Of a DNA stretch of 29,821 nucleotides, positions 1 to 8,838 are shown piece after piece. Where the stretch lies: NCBI GenBank assembly GCA_958352855.1, contig CATWQE010000029.1, positions 1 to 29,821 on the forward strand, read 5' to 3'. The translations under genes were made by a program, and so were the position numbers. The first letter of the stretch is position 1. The number at the start of each line of letters is the position of its first letter. Below the pieces are notes generated by a model. The model was not told the origin of the DNA, searched no databases, and saw nothing but the letters and a program-made list of their open reading frames with translations. Source of the stretch: an uncultured Bacillota bacterium (GTDB taxonomy: Bacteria > Bacillota > Clostridia > Lachnospirales > Lachnospiraceae).

Positions 1-1207
1 TCATTTCATCTGTGCGGTAATATTCTCCATTTTCATCTACTTCATAGTCTACGCCTTCCACACCCCAGTTACGTAAATCATGAACTTCCTGTCCCAGCAA
101 ATCATTGATAAACTGAAGTGCACCTTCCACGTCATCACAACTTACAGTAATTCCTAAACCATTGCTGACATTAAAAACAGCTCCTGAATTATGCCACTGA
201 TTCTGGATTCCTTCTTCAATGGTAATAGGCAATGGAACATAATCACATCCCTGTTCATGTAAGCCCTGTTGTTTCAGAGAATCATTTACGGAATAAGCAA
301 AATTCCACCACTGGTCAATCATTCCCAGTACACGTCCTGTAGATAATTTTGCAATATATTCATCATAGGTCTGAGTAAAAGATTCAGGGTCTACAATGCC
401 TTTTTTATACTCTTCATTTAATTTCTGGAAATATTTCACTGCGGTTTCCGATGTATTATAATCCATAACCTGAAGTTTCTCTGTGTCTACCATAACGCTT
501 CCGTCATTGGGATAACCATCCAGGAACATTGGGGCATTTTCCAGACAGAAATATCTCCAGTCATCGCAAAGGATAGTATATGGAATATTTTCTGTTCCAT
601 CTTCCATGGTGGGATTTGCTTCCTGATAAGCCTCAAGCAAATCAAAATACTGATCCATGGTTTTTACTTCCGGATATCCTGCCCATTCCAGTACACGCGT
701 CTGAATCCAGAAAGCTTCATCATTATGAACTGTAACTTTTTCCTCTCCATGAACACTTCCAAACTGTGGAATCCAATAAATATGTCCATCCTCTCTACGT
801 AACTTATCCCATTGTTCTTCGGTTAAGTATTCCTTAATATTTGGATAATCATCTATATAATCATCCAGTGGAATTAATGCGCCTGCCTCATACAACTGTG
901 CCGTTCCATCACTTCCATCAATAAAATCAGGATATTCTCCACCAGCAATCATAGTTCCAATGGCTTCCTCTGCTGTCTGTCCGGTAAGCCAGGTTTCCTT
1001 ACATTTCGCTCCGGTGATTTCTGCAATTTTTTCCTGAATCTCATTATCATCATTGATTTCCGTTCCAGGTACAGCAAAAAATGCTGTAAATTCCTTTACG
1101 CCTCCTTCCTCTTTTTCCTTATCCTTTTTCTCTCCCCCACATCCGGCGAGAAGGGATGCTGTTACTGCAGTTGTAAGCCCAAGAGCTAACATCTGTTTTC
1201 TTTTCAT
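1..1207 (-). CDS. Extracellular solute-binding lipoprotein of a sugar ABC transporter (3' end cut by window edge)
   Basis: An open frame of 402 codons runs off the left edge, so the C-terminus is missing. The start is the ATG at 1207, preceded by AGGAGGA eight bases upstream. The protein begins with a lipoprotein signal: basic MKRKQ, a hydrophobic stretch, then the lipobox LLAGC with the lipidated Cys near residue 22, followed by a charged Lys/Glu linker. The body resembles family 1 solute-binding proteins of the LplA/YtcQ type (COG1653), which deliver oligosaccharides or glycosides to a membrane permease; that assignment is from general sequence character. It lies just downstream of yesM-yesN, the usual position for a binding protein under YesMN control. 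The permease genes would be expected beyond the window. The substrate cannot be told. Confidence 0.85.
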   Translation of the reverse strand, partial: MKRKQMLALGLTTAVTASLLAGCGGEKKDKEKEEGGVKEFTAFFAVPGTEINDDNEIQEKIAEITGAKCKETWLTGQTAEEAIGTMIAGGEYPDFIDGSDGTAQLYEAGALIPLDDYIDDYPNIKEYLTEEQWDKLRREDGHIYWIPQFGSVHGEEKVTVHNDEAFWIQTRVLEWAGYPEVKTMDQYFDLLEAYQEANPTMEDGTENIPYTILCDDWRYFCLENAPMFLDGYPNDGSVMVDTEKLQVMDYNTSETAVKYFQKLNEEYKKGIVDPESFTQTYDEYIAKLSTGRVLGMIDQWWNFAYSVNDSLKQQGLHEQGCDYVPLPITIEEGIQNQWHNSGAVFNVSNGLGITVSCDDVEGALQFINDLLGQEVHDLRNWGVEGVDYEVDENGEYYRTDEM

Positions 1208-1239
1208 GTTACCGTTCCTCCTGTATTTTTGATATCTTT

Positions 1240-1267
1240 ATTTTACCAGTTTTACCTGCTCTTTCAA
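1240..1267 (-). promoter_or_regulatory. Putative promoter of the solute-binding protein gene
   Basis: On the minus strand there is TTGAAA (1262-1267), a 16-bp spacer and TAAAAT (1240-1245). It lies after the hairpin that follows yesN and about 33 bp before the ATG at 1207. The spacer and -10 contain a direct repeat, GGTAAAA twice in a 10-bp period. Such a direct repeat could be a site for the AraC-type regulator YesN, but that is inference. Confidence 0.45.
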
Positions 1268-1280
1268 CCTGACAAAGAAT

Positions 1281-1338
1281 AGAAAAAGACAGGACAAATT
1301 TCAGTCTTTTTCTATCTCGAAAAATTTGTCCTGTCTTT
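1281..1338 (-). terminator. Hairpin terminator between yesN and the solute-binding protein gene
   Basis: A perfect 17-bp inverted repeat (1285-1301 with 1322-1338) has a 20-nt spacer. On the minus strand it is followed by a T-rich tract (TTTTTCTATTCTTT), as expected for an intrinsic terminator of the yesM-yesN unit. The plus strand also has a T-rich stretch after it. A second 10-bp inverted repeat (1281-1290 with 1304-1313) uses part of the same arm, so two mutually exclusive stems can form. Confidence 0.7.
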
Positions 1339-1349
1339 CGCTCTCTTTT

Positions 1350-2936
1350 TCATCTGCAATTTACTTTTTTCCTGTAATTGGTAGGGGTACATCCTTTCAC
1401 CGCTATAAATTTATTAATGAAATAATCCAGGTCTTTATAACCAACCTTATCTGCAATCTGATAAATTTTATCATCTGTATGCAGAAGATATTCTGCTGCT
1501 TTTTCAATTCTGTAGTTGTTTAAATATTCTTTAAAGGATATCCCATACTGTTTTCGGAACATCTGTCCTAAATATGCGCTATTTACAAAATACTTTTTGC
1601 TGAATTCTTTTAAGGTAATGTTTTCCTGATAATGCTCCCGTATTTCTTTTTCCACACATCCTAAAACTCCATGGGATGTATTTTTCCTGAGTTCTCCTAA
1701 GTATTCTCCATACTCCTGCATAAAACGGCAGAAATTCTCCTGTCCGCCCCTTAAAGCGCTGTTTTCGAAAACATTACTCCGTATATACTGGATAATCTCA
1801 TCCTGATTCAGACTTTTATCCTGTCCAAGCCCTAAATGCGCCAGATTCACAAGCAAGTAATTCATATTCATCTGAGTCATTTCCAAATCTACATTCTGCT
1901 GGTTTAGCTCCTGGTATACAATTCTCCCCTTTTCCAAAATCTTTCCTGCATTATTTTCATCCACTGCTCTTAACAACTCTTCAATACTATTTTTATTGAT
2001 AATTTTTCCACTTGTTTCTGTTTTTTCTTCTGAATAGTATAAAATACTTTTATCCACCTGAAAAACGTGAAAGCTTCTTGCCAGAATCGCAGTACGGAAG
2101 GATTCTGAAATATCCTGAAGCGAACTGACTGCATCCCCTACATAGCTTCTCACCTTCACAGGCAGGTCTTCAGCAATAGCTTCCAGAAAAGCTTTCAAAT
2201 AAGCCTCCTCTTCCATCCCCTTTTCTGTTGCAATTCCTACATCATACAAAAATCCAATATCCAGCCATTCCTTACGTCCCACAATATCCATAAACACCAG
2301 ATTCTCTTTTTCTGACCCCAGGTATTTCCTGCAGTTCTGAAAAACTACTTTTTGGTAATTCCTCATTTCCTGAGCGTCCAGCGCTTCTCCTCTTTCTTCT
2401 AACTCCATGTGAATATAGCGGATTCTATGAGAAAAGGAAACCTTTTTCTGAATATAGTCCAGAGCCTCCCCATCTGCGCGGCCCAGCAGCAAAGCCTGCA
2501 TATACCTGACAAAATAGGCTCTTCCCATTTTCTCTTGTTCCGTTTCCTGCTTTTTCTGCTTCTTATACAAAGCACTTACTTTTTCTAAAAGCGCAAAGAG
2601 CTGCTGCCTCTGAATAGGCTTTAAAATGTAATCCGTACATTTATATTTAATTGCCTGCTGTGCGTAGGAAAAGTCTCCATATCCGCTTAAAATCACAAAA
2701 AATGCATCTGAAAGCTCTTCTTCCCTGATTTTTTTCAAAAGCGTGATTCCATCCATTACCGGCATCTTAATATCTGATAAAATTAAATCCACAGGCGTAT
2801 CCTGTAAAAACTCCACTGCTTCCTGACCATTATAGGCAGTGCCTGCAATTTCATAACCACAGCTTTCCCAGTCTATGAGCATAGAAAGCCCCTGTGCAAT
2901 ATATTGTTCATCCTCGACTAATAAAACTTTTAGCAT
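1350..2936 (-). CDS. yesN: YesN-type response regulator (receiver plus AraC-family HTH)
   Basis: This 528-residue protein is the DNA-binding partner of the sensor kinase encoded just upstream. Residues 1-120 form a CheY-like receiver, with acidic residues at 9-10, the phospho-acceptor Asp55 in the LSDIKMP motif, and the conserved Lys in YILKP. A poorly conserved middle region of about 300 residues follows. The C-terminal 100 residues are an AraC/XylS double helix-turn-helix (KYFVNSAYLGQMFRKQYG and following). This layout and length are typical of YesN regulators, which usually activate carbohydrate ABC transporter genes. The ATG at 2936 has AGGAGA upstream and follows yesM by 17 bp, so the two are co-transcribed. 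The likely target is the solute-binding protein gene downstream. Confidence 0.93.
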   Translation of the reverse strand: MLKVLLVEDEQYIAQGLSMLIDWESCGYEIAGTAYNGQEAVEFLQDTPVDLILSDIKMPVMDGITLLKKIREEELSDAFFVILSGYGDFSYAQQAIKYKCTDYILKPIQRQQLFALLEKVSALYKKQKKQETEQEKMGRAYFVRYMQALLLGRADGEALDYIQKKVSFSHRIRYIHMELEERGEALDAQEMRNYQKVVFQNCRKYLGSEKENLVFMDIVGRKEWLDIGFLYDVGIATEKGMEEEAYLKAFLEAIAEDLPVKVRSYVGDAVSSLQDISESFRTAILARSFHVFQVDKSILYYSEEKTETSGKIINKNSIEELLRAVDENNAGKILEKGRIVYQELNQQNVDLEMTQMNMNYLLVNLAHLGLGQDKSLNQDEIIQYIRSNVFENSALRGGQENFCRFMQEYGEYLGELRKNTSHGVLGCVEKEIREHYQENITLKEFSKKYFVNSAYLGQMFRKQYGISFKEYLNNYRIEKAAEYLLHTDDKIYQIADKVGYKDLDYFINKFIAVKGCTPTNYRKKVNCR

Positions 2937-2953
2937 TTCTTTTCTGTCTCCTA

Positions 2954-4726
2954 CTATTTTAAAGCATGAACCGGGATTGAAATGGTTACCATTGTTCCCA
3001 CATGTTCTTCACTTTCCAGTAGAAATTTTACCCTTTCCTCTGTATACATTTTTAATCTGAGACAGGCATTTACCATACCTACGCTTCCCTTTTGCTTTAA
3101 CATTTCAATACTTGCATGTTCCATTTTCTCTCTGAGAATAGAAAGATATGCTTCCGCCATCCCGCTTCCTGTATCTTCTATTTCCATGTATAACTCATCT
3201 TGTTTCTGATATACCCTTACAAAAATCCAGCATTGTGCCGCCTTGTCCTCTATGCCATGCACACAGGCGTTTTCTACAAAAGTTACTAAAGAGAGTTTTG
3301 GAATTTTATAAGCTTCGCATCCTTCTTCAATCTCAATGGTATAGGACAGGCGATTTCCAAACCTGTATTTCTGCAATTTCAGATAAGCTTCCACAAACTT
3401 CTGCTCCTCCGAAATAGGTAGTAAATCAGTTCCCCATTCCACATACTGGCGTTCCATAATGGAGAGCTGTTCTATCATCTCCGCTGTCTCATACTCCTTC
3501 TTTAAAACACTTCTCATTCTTATATTTTCCAGAACATTAAACAAAAAGTGAGGATTAATCTGCCCATGCAAAGCCAGAAGCTCTGCTTTTTGTCTTGCAA
3601 TGTTAATCTCCTGCTGTTTCAGGCGGCTTTTATATACAGTTTCGATCAAATGGTTGTTTTCCTCCACCATATTGTTATAATTTCTCATAAGCACCGCGAT
3701 TTCATCTGTCCCCTGAATTCCCTGGATTTCCTCCAGTTTTCCCTTATCTCTGTAATTAATAGTTCTGTTCAAAATCTCCAGTCTTTCAGTAAAGGTTCTC
3801 CGAAGAGCCTGCATAAACACACATGGTATCAAAACATTAAATAAAATCAGCAGGAGGACTGCCGGCCAATGCTGCAAAATCCCCCGAAGAAAATTATCCT
3901 GTTGTGGAATTGCATAAACATCCAAATCTTGTCCAAACAAATGAAAGGATTCCACATATTCTCCTTTTTTTCTTCTGACCTCTGTAATTTTTTCAAAGTC
4001 CTGCTGCGGATTCAGCTTGCGGCTATTGGAAAAAATAATCTTCTCTCCCTGGCATACATAGACCTCGTCTTCGTAATTGGCCATAATCAGGTTTTGATTT
4101 ATCCCGGCATAGTCCAGATCAATTTTTAATAATTTCTGGTAGGGGTCTCTTTTATAACGATCCAGTTTTCGCACAAAAGATGCTTTTCTTGGCAGCTTCA
4201 GGTTGGTTGTCCCAGAAGCCTCAAAGTAAAAATACATCTGCATTTCCTGTCCGGAAGCTAAAAATTCCTCATACCAGGCTTTTCCCTTAATCCTGTCTAT
4301 CTTCCAGAATCTTCCGCCATTTACTACTGTAGGATTATCTGTATACATGGTAATAATCGCATTGCTGGTTCCCAGGGAGCTATCAAACAGTGAGTCCTTT
4401 AAAAGTTCCTGGTACTGATTATAATAATCCAAACCTGACGAAAATTCTTCATTTAGAAATTCATTAATATATTTATTAAAATAAATATTCTCTGACAAAG
4501 CTGCCGCTTCCTCTGCTGCGCTGTTTAACATATATTCTACAGACTTTACCATGTTTTTAAGTCTGGCTTCCCTGGCTTCTGCTTCATCATGAATAAACAT
4601 TCCGCAAATCACCGTATCAGTAAGAACCAGCGGAAGCACTACACAATAAAAATAAAGTAGAAAAATCTTTCTCTTTATCTTTAAATTATTCAAATACACA
4701 TCTAACTTTTCTCTTATCTTTTTCAC
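2954..4726 (-). CDS. yesM: YesM-type sensor histidine kinase
   Basis: This is a membrane sensor kinase of the LytS/YesM class, 590 residues long. Two membrane segments (about 20-44 and 286-306) enclose an extracellular sensing domain of about 240 residues. A HAMP-like linker follows, then the His_kinase domain with the phospho-acceptor His393 in INPHFLFNV. The ATPase domain has an N box (VENACVHG, Asn486) and a G box (EDTGSGM, about 517-523). The start is a GTG at 4726 with AGGGGAAAG upstream. The only nearby ATG, at 4728, is out of frame and is followed at once by a stop. It begins three bases after the fbp stop codon, so expression is probably coupled to fbp. The sensed ligand is unknown. 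Confidence 0.93.
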   Translation of the reverse strand: MKKIREKLDVYLNNLKIKRKIFLLYFYCVVLPLVLTDTVICGMFIHDEAEAREARLKNMVKSVEYMLNSAAEEAAALSENIYFNKYINEFLNEEFSSGLDYYNQYQELLKDSLFDSSLGTSNAIITMYTDNPTVVNGGRFWKIDRIKGKAWYEEFLASGQEMQMYFYFEASGTTNLKLPRKASFVRKLDRYKRDPYQKLLKIDLDYAGINQNLIMANYEDEVYVCQGEKIIFSNSRKLNPQQDFEKITEVRRKKGEYVESFHLFGQDLDVYAIPQQDNFLRGILQHWPAVLLLILFNVLIPCVFMQALRRTFTERLEILNRTINYRDKGKLEEIQGIQGTDEIAVLMRNYNNMVEENNHLIETVYKSRLKQQEINIARQKAELLALHGQINPHFLFNVLENIRMRSVLKKEYETAEMIEQLSIMERQYVEWGTDLLPISEEQKFVEAYLKLQKYRFGNRLSYTIEIEEGCEAYKIPKLSLVTFVENACVHGIEDKAAQCWIFVRVYQKQDELYMEIEDTGSGMAEAYLSILREKMEHASIEMLKQKGSVGMVNACLRLKMYTEERVKFLLESEEHVGTMVTISIPVHALK

Positions 4727-4729
4727 ATG

Positions 4730-6598
4730 CTACTTTCCCCTGTAAACCTCCAAAAGCTTTTTCAGCATCTGGATTTCTTCTTTTATCGCCTTTCCTTCAT
4801 CGGTATCTCCCACCATTATCCTGTCTTTTTCTGTTTCAAACATGGTGGAGGTAGACTCAATATCCTTGTTCTCTTCTAACACTTTTTCCACACTTTCAAA
4901 GGGCTGATGCGCCTTAATCCGCATTCCATGAGAATTATAAATCAAGGTATATCCGGCAATTCCTGTGGTCTTGTGATAGGCCTGGCTGAATCCACCGTCA
5001 ATGACAATCAGCTTGCCATTGGCGCGCACAGGCTCTTCTCCTTCCACCGTTTTCACCGGAGTATGCCCGTTAATAATATGGGATAAAGGAGAAAACAAGC
5101 CAAATTCCCGAAGAATCATGTTACAGGTCTTTTCTGTGTGATAAAACTTGTAATAAGGGTCTGTGGGCTCTTTCCACGCCGCCTTATCCTGGATAAAGGT
5201 CCGCTCAAAGGTTTTAATGTTCCTTCCGCAAAGCGGGGATTTCTTCCCTGTCCAGAGATACCACATAAAGTCCAGCCCATCCTGTCCTGCTTCCCCTTTT
5301 CGCACTTCCCTTACAACACGTTCTGCATAATCCAGGTATTCCTTGCCCATATAAATATTTCCGTCAATCTCAATCCCGTCAAAGTTTCCCTGCTCATCCA
5401 GAGGAATGCAGCCATGGTAAAGGAGATTTTCATTGTAACGCCTGTACATGCAGCCTTTTTCAAAAAGAAAATCCATATGTTTTTGCAGCCGATGGCTGTT
5501 TAAAAAGGAAAACTTCAAGTCCTGAATGACTCTTTGTTCTCCTTCGGTAAGCTCATAAGGATGTTCTCTGTCCACAGTAGGAAAATCCGTATCCTTCATG
5601 TCATAAGTAACCTGCTCTGAAACGATTGTTTTATTTTCATAATTAATCTTATCCAGAAGAAGCCTGTCCTCCATATTATACTCCGGATGACGCAATATAG
5701 TCTGTCCCTCCAGTTTAAACAAAATAATGGACAAGGCCTTCTGAGCGGCTTTCATAACATCCAGTTCAGGATAGGTCTGCTCTCCAAACAATACCAGGGA
5801 ACGGAGACTGATACCATAGCCGCTTTCCAGAATCTGAATATTATTGTACTTCATATTATTTTTTACTACCGTCGCAATGCTGGCTTCATTTCCACAGGCA
5901 GCCCCCATCCAGAGGATGTCGTGATTCCCCCATTCAATGTCCAGAGAATGGTATTCCATTAACAAATCCATGATTTTGTCTGCATCTCCGCCCCGGTCAA
6001 AAATATCTCCAACAATATGCAGGTGGTCTACTGCCAGACGTTTAATCAGCTCTGCCAGAGCTACAATAAATTCTTCGGAATTTTCGATTCCAATAATGGT
6101 GTCCAGAATCTGTCTGTGATAACGAATCTGATTATCATCCTCATCCGGCATAAAATGCAGAAGTTCATCAATAATATCCCCAAATTCCTTTGGCAAAGCT
6201 CTTCTGACCTTTGACCTGGTGTATTTAGAGGAAACTGTCTTGGCAAGCTCCAGAAGATAATTCAGCATCAAACGATACCAGTCTTCTGAAAGTTCACTGA
6301 GATTTCGCTTGCGGTTCATCACTTCCCTTGGATAATAAATCAGAGTACAAATCTCCTGCTGCTCCCGCACACTTAAAGTTTCGGAAAACAACATCCGTAC
6401 CTTTTCCCTGATAACACCGGAGCAGTTATTCATAATGTGTAAGAAGGCTTCATACTCCCCATGGATATCACTCATAAAGTGTTCTGTTCCTTTTGGGAGA
6501 TTAATAATGGCAGTCAGATTAATAATTTCCCTGCACACTGCCTGTTTGGTGGGATATTTTTCTTTTAACAGCTTAATCCAGATATCTCTGTCCTTCAT
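4730..6598 (-). CDS. fbp: Fructose-1,6-bisphosphatase, class III
   Basis: This enzyme hydrolyses fructose 1,6-bisphosphate to fructose 6-phosphate in gluconeogenesis, in the cytoplasm. The 622-residue protein is close to the usual size of the Firmicute class III enzyme. Metallophosphatase motifs are visible: MSDIHGEYEAF (Asp44, His46), VGDIFDRGGD (about 196-205), WGNHDILW (about 223-230) and a C-terminal INGHTPVK that supplies another metal-binding His. The ATG at 6598 has GAGGATA upstream and lies 13 bp after the oxidase gene. The yesM gene begins 3 bp after it. The arrangement suggests that central carbon flow and a carbohydrate-sensing two-component system share a transcript, which is unusual but not proof of a functional link. 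Confidence 0.95.
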   Translation of the reverse strand: MKDRDIWIKLLKEKYPTKQAVCREIINLTAIINLPKGTEHFMSDIHGEYEAFLHIMNNCSGVIREKVRMLFSETLSVREQQEICTLIYYPREVMNRKRNLSELSEDWYRLMLNYLLELAKTVSSKYTRSKVRRALPKEFGDIIDELLHFMPDEDDNQIRYHRQILDTIIGIENSEEFIVALAELIKRLAVDHLHIVGDIFDRGGDADKIMDLLMEYHSLDIEWGNHDILWMGAACGNEASIATVVKNNMKYNNIQILESGYGISLRSLVLFGEQTYPELDVMKAAQKALSIILFKLEGQTILRHPEYNMEDRLLLDKINYENKTIVSEQVTYDMKDTDFPTVDREHPYELTEGEQRVIQDLKFSFLNSHRLQKHMDFLFEKGCMYRRYNENLLYHGCIPLDEQGNFDGIEIDGNIYMGKEYLDYAERVVREVRKGEAGQDGLDFMWYLWTGKKSPLCGRNIKTFERTFIQDKAAWKEPTDPYYKFYHTEKTCNMILREFGLFSPLSHIINGHTPVKTVEGEEPVRANGKLIVIDGGFSQAYHKTTGIAGYTLIYNSHGMRIKAHQPFESVEKVLEENKDIESTSTMFETEKDRIMVGDTDEGKAIKEEIQMLKKLLEVYRGK

Positions 6599-6611
6599 AT
6601 ATTTTTTATCC

Positions 6612-7631
6612 TCATTCTTTCCAAATCATTTCCCGGCTGATTTTCTCTATGGAAAAAGCTCCGCACATTTTCATGGTATCAATAAGCTCTGCACCCAGCT
6701 TTTCTGCCAGTGCTTCTACACCGTCCTCCCCGCCTCCATAAACAGCAGTGACAAATGGCCTGGCTGCCAGAACTGCATCTGCGCCCATGGCAAGGGCTTT
6801 GAACACATCAATGCCGGTGCGGATGCCTCCGTCTACTAAAATCTTCATATCACTTCCAACAGCTTCCACAATAGCTGGCAGCACTTCTGCTGTAGCCGGA
6901 CACTGATCCAGAACTCTTCCCCCATGGTTAGATACCACAATTCCCTGTATCCCTGCTTCCAGAGCTTTTCTGGCTGCTTTTGGCGTCATAATTCCCTTCA
7001 GGATAAATGGTACTTCTGCCATTTTCACAATTTCCTTTAACTCTTCTACAGACTTGGAACCAGCAGGTGGATTTAAGTTCTGTAAAAACGGAAGTCCTGC
7101 TGCATCAATATCCATGGCAATAGCAAAAGCACCTGACTCTTTTGCCAGTTCCATTTTTTCTCTTATGGTATTCATATCCCAGGGCTTAATCGTGGGGATT
7201 CCCATACCACCACACCGTTTAATGGCTTTGGCTGCTTCTTCCATCACTTTTGGGTCTGTGCCATCTCCGGTAAAGGCAGCAATACCGCTGTGATTACAGC
7301 CAGCCACCAGGATTTCATTGTATTCTAAATCTGTATATTTATCTCCATAATGAAGTTTTACAGCGCCCACTGGTCCTGCAAACACTGGATACCTGAAGGC
7401 TTTTCCAAACAGCTCTATCTCTGTACTTACTGGCTTCTGTTCACATATGGTGTCCATGTTAATACAGATTTCCTGCCATTTTTCATAATTTCGTATGGCA
7501 ACTGTCCCGGTTCCCTTGGCTCCCGGTCCCGGGATGGTATTTTTGCAGGCGCGGCCATTACATGTACCGCATGCTTTACAGTATGGTCCTATATTTTCCC
7601 TGGCATTTTTAATCACTTCCTGAAAATTCAT
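6612..7631 (-). CDS. FMN-dependent alpha-hydroxy-acid oxidase/dehydrogenase-like protein
   Basis: This 339-residue protein belongs to the FMN-binding TIM-barrel family of lactate oxidase, glycolate oxidase and LldD. The family's base and substrate site is visible in IVVSNHGGRVLDQ (His236), and the flavin-phosphate region in ILVDGGIRTGIDVFKALAMGA followed by RPFV. Lys212 in ILKGIM matches the lysine that contacts the flavin. The N-terminus is unlike classical family members: Cys18, Cys21, Cys24 and Cys29 form a CX2CX2CX4C cluster that could bind an iron-sulfur centre. The start at 7631 has GAAGGAG upstream. The substrate cannot be inferred. In an anaerobe the electron acceptor is probably not oxygen. 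The nearby fbp gene suggests carbon metabolism. Confidence 0.85.
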   Translation of the reverse strand: MNFQEVIKNARENIGPYCKACGTCNGRACKNTIPGPGAKGTGTVAIRNYEKWQEICINMDTICEQKPVSTEIELFGKAFRYPVFAGPVGAVKLHYGDKYTDLEYNEILVAGCNHSGIAAFTGDGTDPKVMEEAAKAIKRCGGMGIPTIKPWDMNTIREKMELAKESGAFAIAMDIDAAGLPFLQNLNPPAGSKSVEELKEIVKMAEVPFILKGIMTPKAARKALEAGIQGIVVSNHGGRVLDQCPATAEVLPAIVEAVGSDMKILVDGGIRTGIDVFKALAMGADAVLAARPFVTAVYGGGEDGVEALAEKLGAELIDTMKMCGAFSIEKISREMIWKE

Positions 7632-7672
7632 GTGTTGTTCTCCTTCGTGCTTCGTTTATATTTCTCTATTAT

Positions 7673-8608
7673 TTATTTGCTGCTTTCCAGCTCTTTTTTT
7701 ATAAGTTTCAAATTTTCCATGGAAATCCCTGTAGCTTCTATAATTTTTTCGTCACTTCCCATATTTAACTGGAGCAATTTCTTTGCTATCTCTCTTTTCC
7801 CTTTCTCAATCCCCTTCTCTTCTACTAAATCTGATAAGTTACACATGATGTTCATCTCCTTTCCAAGTTCATTGGTCATTTTGATATGAAAATCATTTTC
7901 CAAAGCTTCTTTCTTTTCTTTATACGTTTTCTTCGTAGATAGCAATGTATTCATCATATTAATAAATACATCTTCAGAATCAACCTCTTCATTTAATGCT
8001 ATGATTACCACAGAAATTTTATCATAAGAGTCCTGAATATCAGGCAACCCCGGAAGTAAATCTTCTTTTGTTGTATGGTACAAAGAAATAGCATTTCCTA
8101 TATATTTGGGCGCATTCATACATAGCCAGATAGAATACACTTTTTTCATCTTGTCATAATCTGGTATACTAAATTCTCTTCCTATTTGTGCGGAAATCAT
8201 TCTTGCACCATAATAAATTCCCCTGGTCACAATATAATAACCAGGATAAAAGGACTTCTGTGCTTCTACATTTACAATCATTTTTATTTGCTCTTTGCTT
8301 CCAGGTATGTAAACATAAAATCGAATATCATAGTACACAGCCCCTTCTTCAGCAACTTTATCTTCATTGGTCATCCCGGATATTTTTTCCCCGTTGCTTT
8401 CTCCAGGATATACGCGAACAGCAGAAATTTCTGGTTTTCCTTCAATATACGGAATAATTTCTTCCACTGTCATATCTGTAAATTCTTCTACAGTACGCTG
8501 CAAAATCCAAGCCAGAATTTCTTTCTGACTTAACACCTGTTTACACTGAGCATCATACTGTACTTTCTCTTTTGCATAAGATAAATCTCTTGAAAGTTCA
8601 TTCATCAT
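7673..8608 (-). CDS. Rpn/PDDEXK_2 family nuclease (recombination-promoting nuclease, 'transposase'-like)
   Basis: This is a 311-residue protein of the PD-(D/E)XK nuclease family annotated as Rpn or PDDEXK_2 (PF12784). E. coli Rpn members are DNA endonucleases that promote recombination. The core is seen as YYDIRFYVYI (Asp94) followed by IVNVEAQK (Glu115, Gln117, Lys118), the expected D-x(n)-ExQK arrangement, then a Tyr-rich helix (YPGYYIVTRGIYYGARM). The C-terminus has the ELGKEMNIMCNLSDLVEEKGIEKG-type tail common in these proteins; I read this as residues after about 245. An upstream in-frame GTG at 8614 is only 4 bases from the AAAGGAG site, so the ATG at 8608 (10 bases away) or at 8605 is preferred. 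It has its own strong promoter. Its role in the cell is unknown. Confidence 0.82.
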   Translation of the reverse strand: MMNELSRDLSYAKEKVQYDAQCKQVLSQKEILAWILQRTVEEFTDMTVEEIIPYIEGKPEISAVRVYPGESNGEKISGMTNEDKVAEEGAVYYDIRFYVYIPGSKEQIKMIVNVEAQKSFYPGYYIVTRGIYYGARMISAQIGREFSIPDYDKMKKVYSIWLCMNAPKYIGNAISLYHTTKEDLLPGLPDIQDSYDKISVVIIALNEEVDSEDVFINMMNTLLSTKKTYKEKKEALENDFHIKMTNELGKEMNIMCNLSDLVEEKGIEKGKREIAKKLLQLNMGSDEKIIEATGISMENLKLIKKELESSK

Positions 8609-8633
8609 ATGCACTAATCTCCTTTACAAATTC

Positions 8634-8662
8634 ATTATAAAGAAACCAACTCCATATTTCAA
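8634..8662 (-). promoter_or_regulatory. Sigma-A-type promoter of the Rpn-like gene at 7673-8608
   Basis: On the minus strand TTGAAA (8657-8662) and a perfect TATAAT (8634-8639) are separated by 17 bp. The predicted transcript starts near 8627 and gives a very short leader that begins almost at the AAAGGAGA ribosome site (8618-8625). This is the best-matching promoter in the window. Confidence 0.75.
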
Positions 8663-8780
8663 GCAGCTCCCTAATGAAGTTTCCATACCATCATATCAAC
8701 TATTTATTTTCACACTGAACTATTACTGACTTGCATTTGAACAGCTTTTCGATATGTCACAAGAATAAATTTAAGAATTT

Positions 8781-8826
8781 CCAGGCGTCCGGAAGTATAT
8801 ATCCTCCCGAAGCACCTGGCTTTTTT
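8781..8826 (-). terminator. Intrinsic terminator after the MFS transporter gene (probably bidirectional)
   Basis: A hairpin spans 8781-8819: CCAGG pairs with CCTGG and the stem continues inward to about 15 pairs with one bulged C and a GATATATA loop. On the minus strand an A-run precedes it and an AT-rich tail (GGAAATTCTT) follows. On the plus strand it is followed by CTTTTTT, which is the better U-tract, although no plus-strand gene lies upstream. Confidence 0.6.
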
Positions 8827-8838
8827 AGAATACACAGT

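Noticed and set aside
8773..8786. A 14-base sequence (AAGAATTTCCAGGC) shared with 24503-24516
   Set aside because: The match does not extend on either side and both sites are AT-rich terminator-tail-like regions, so chance is a sufficient explanation.
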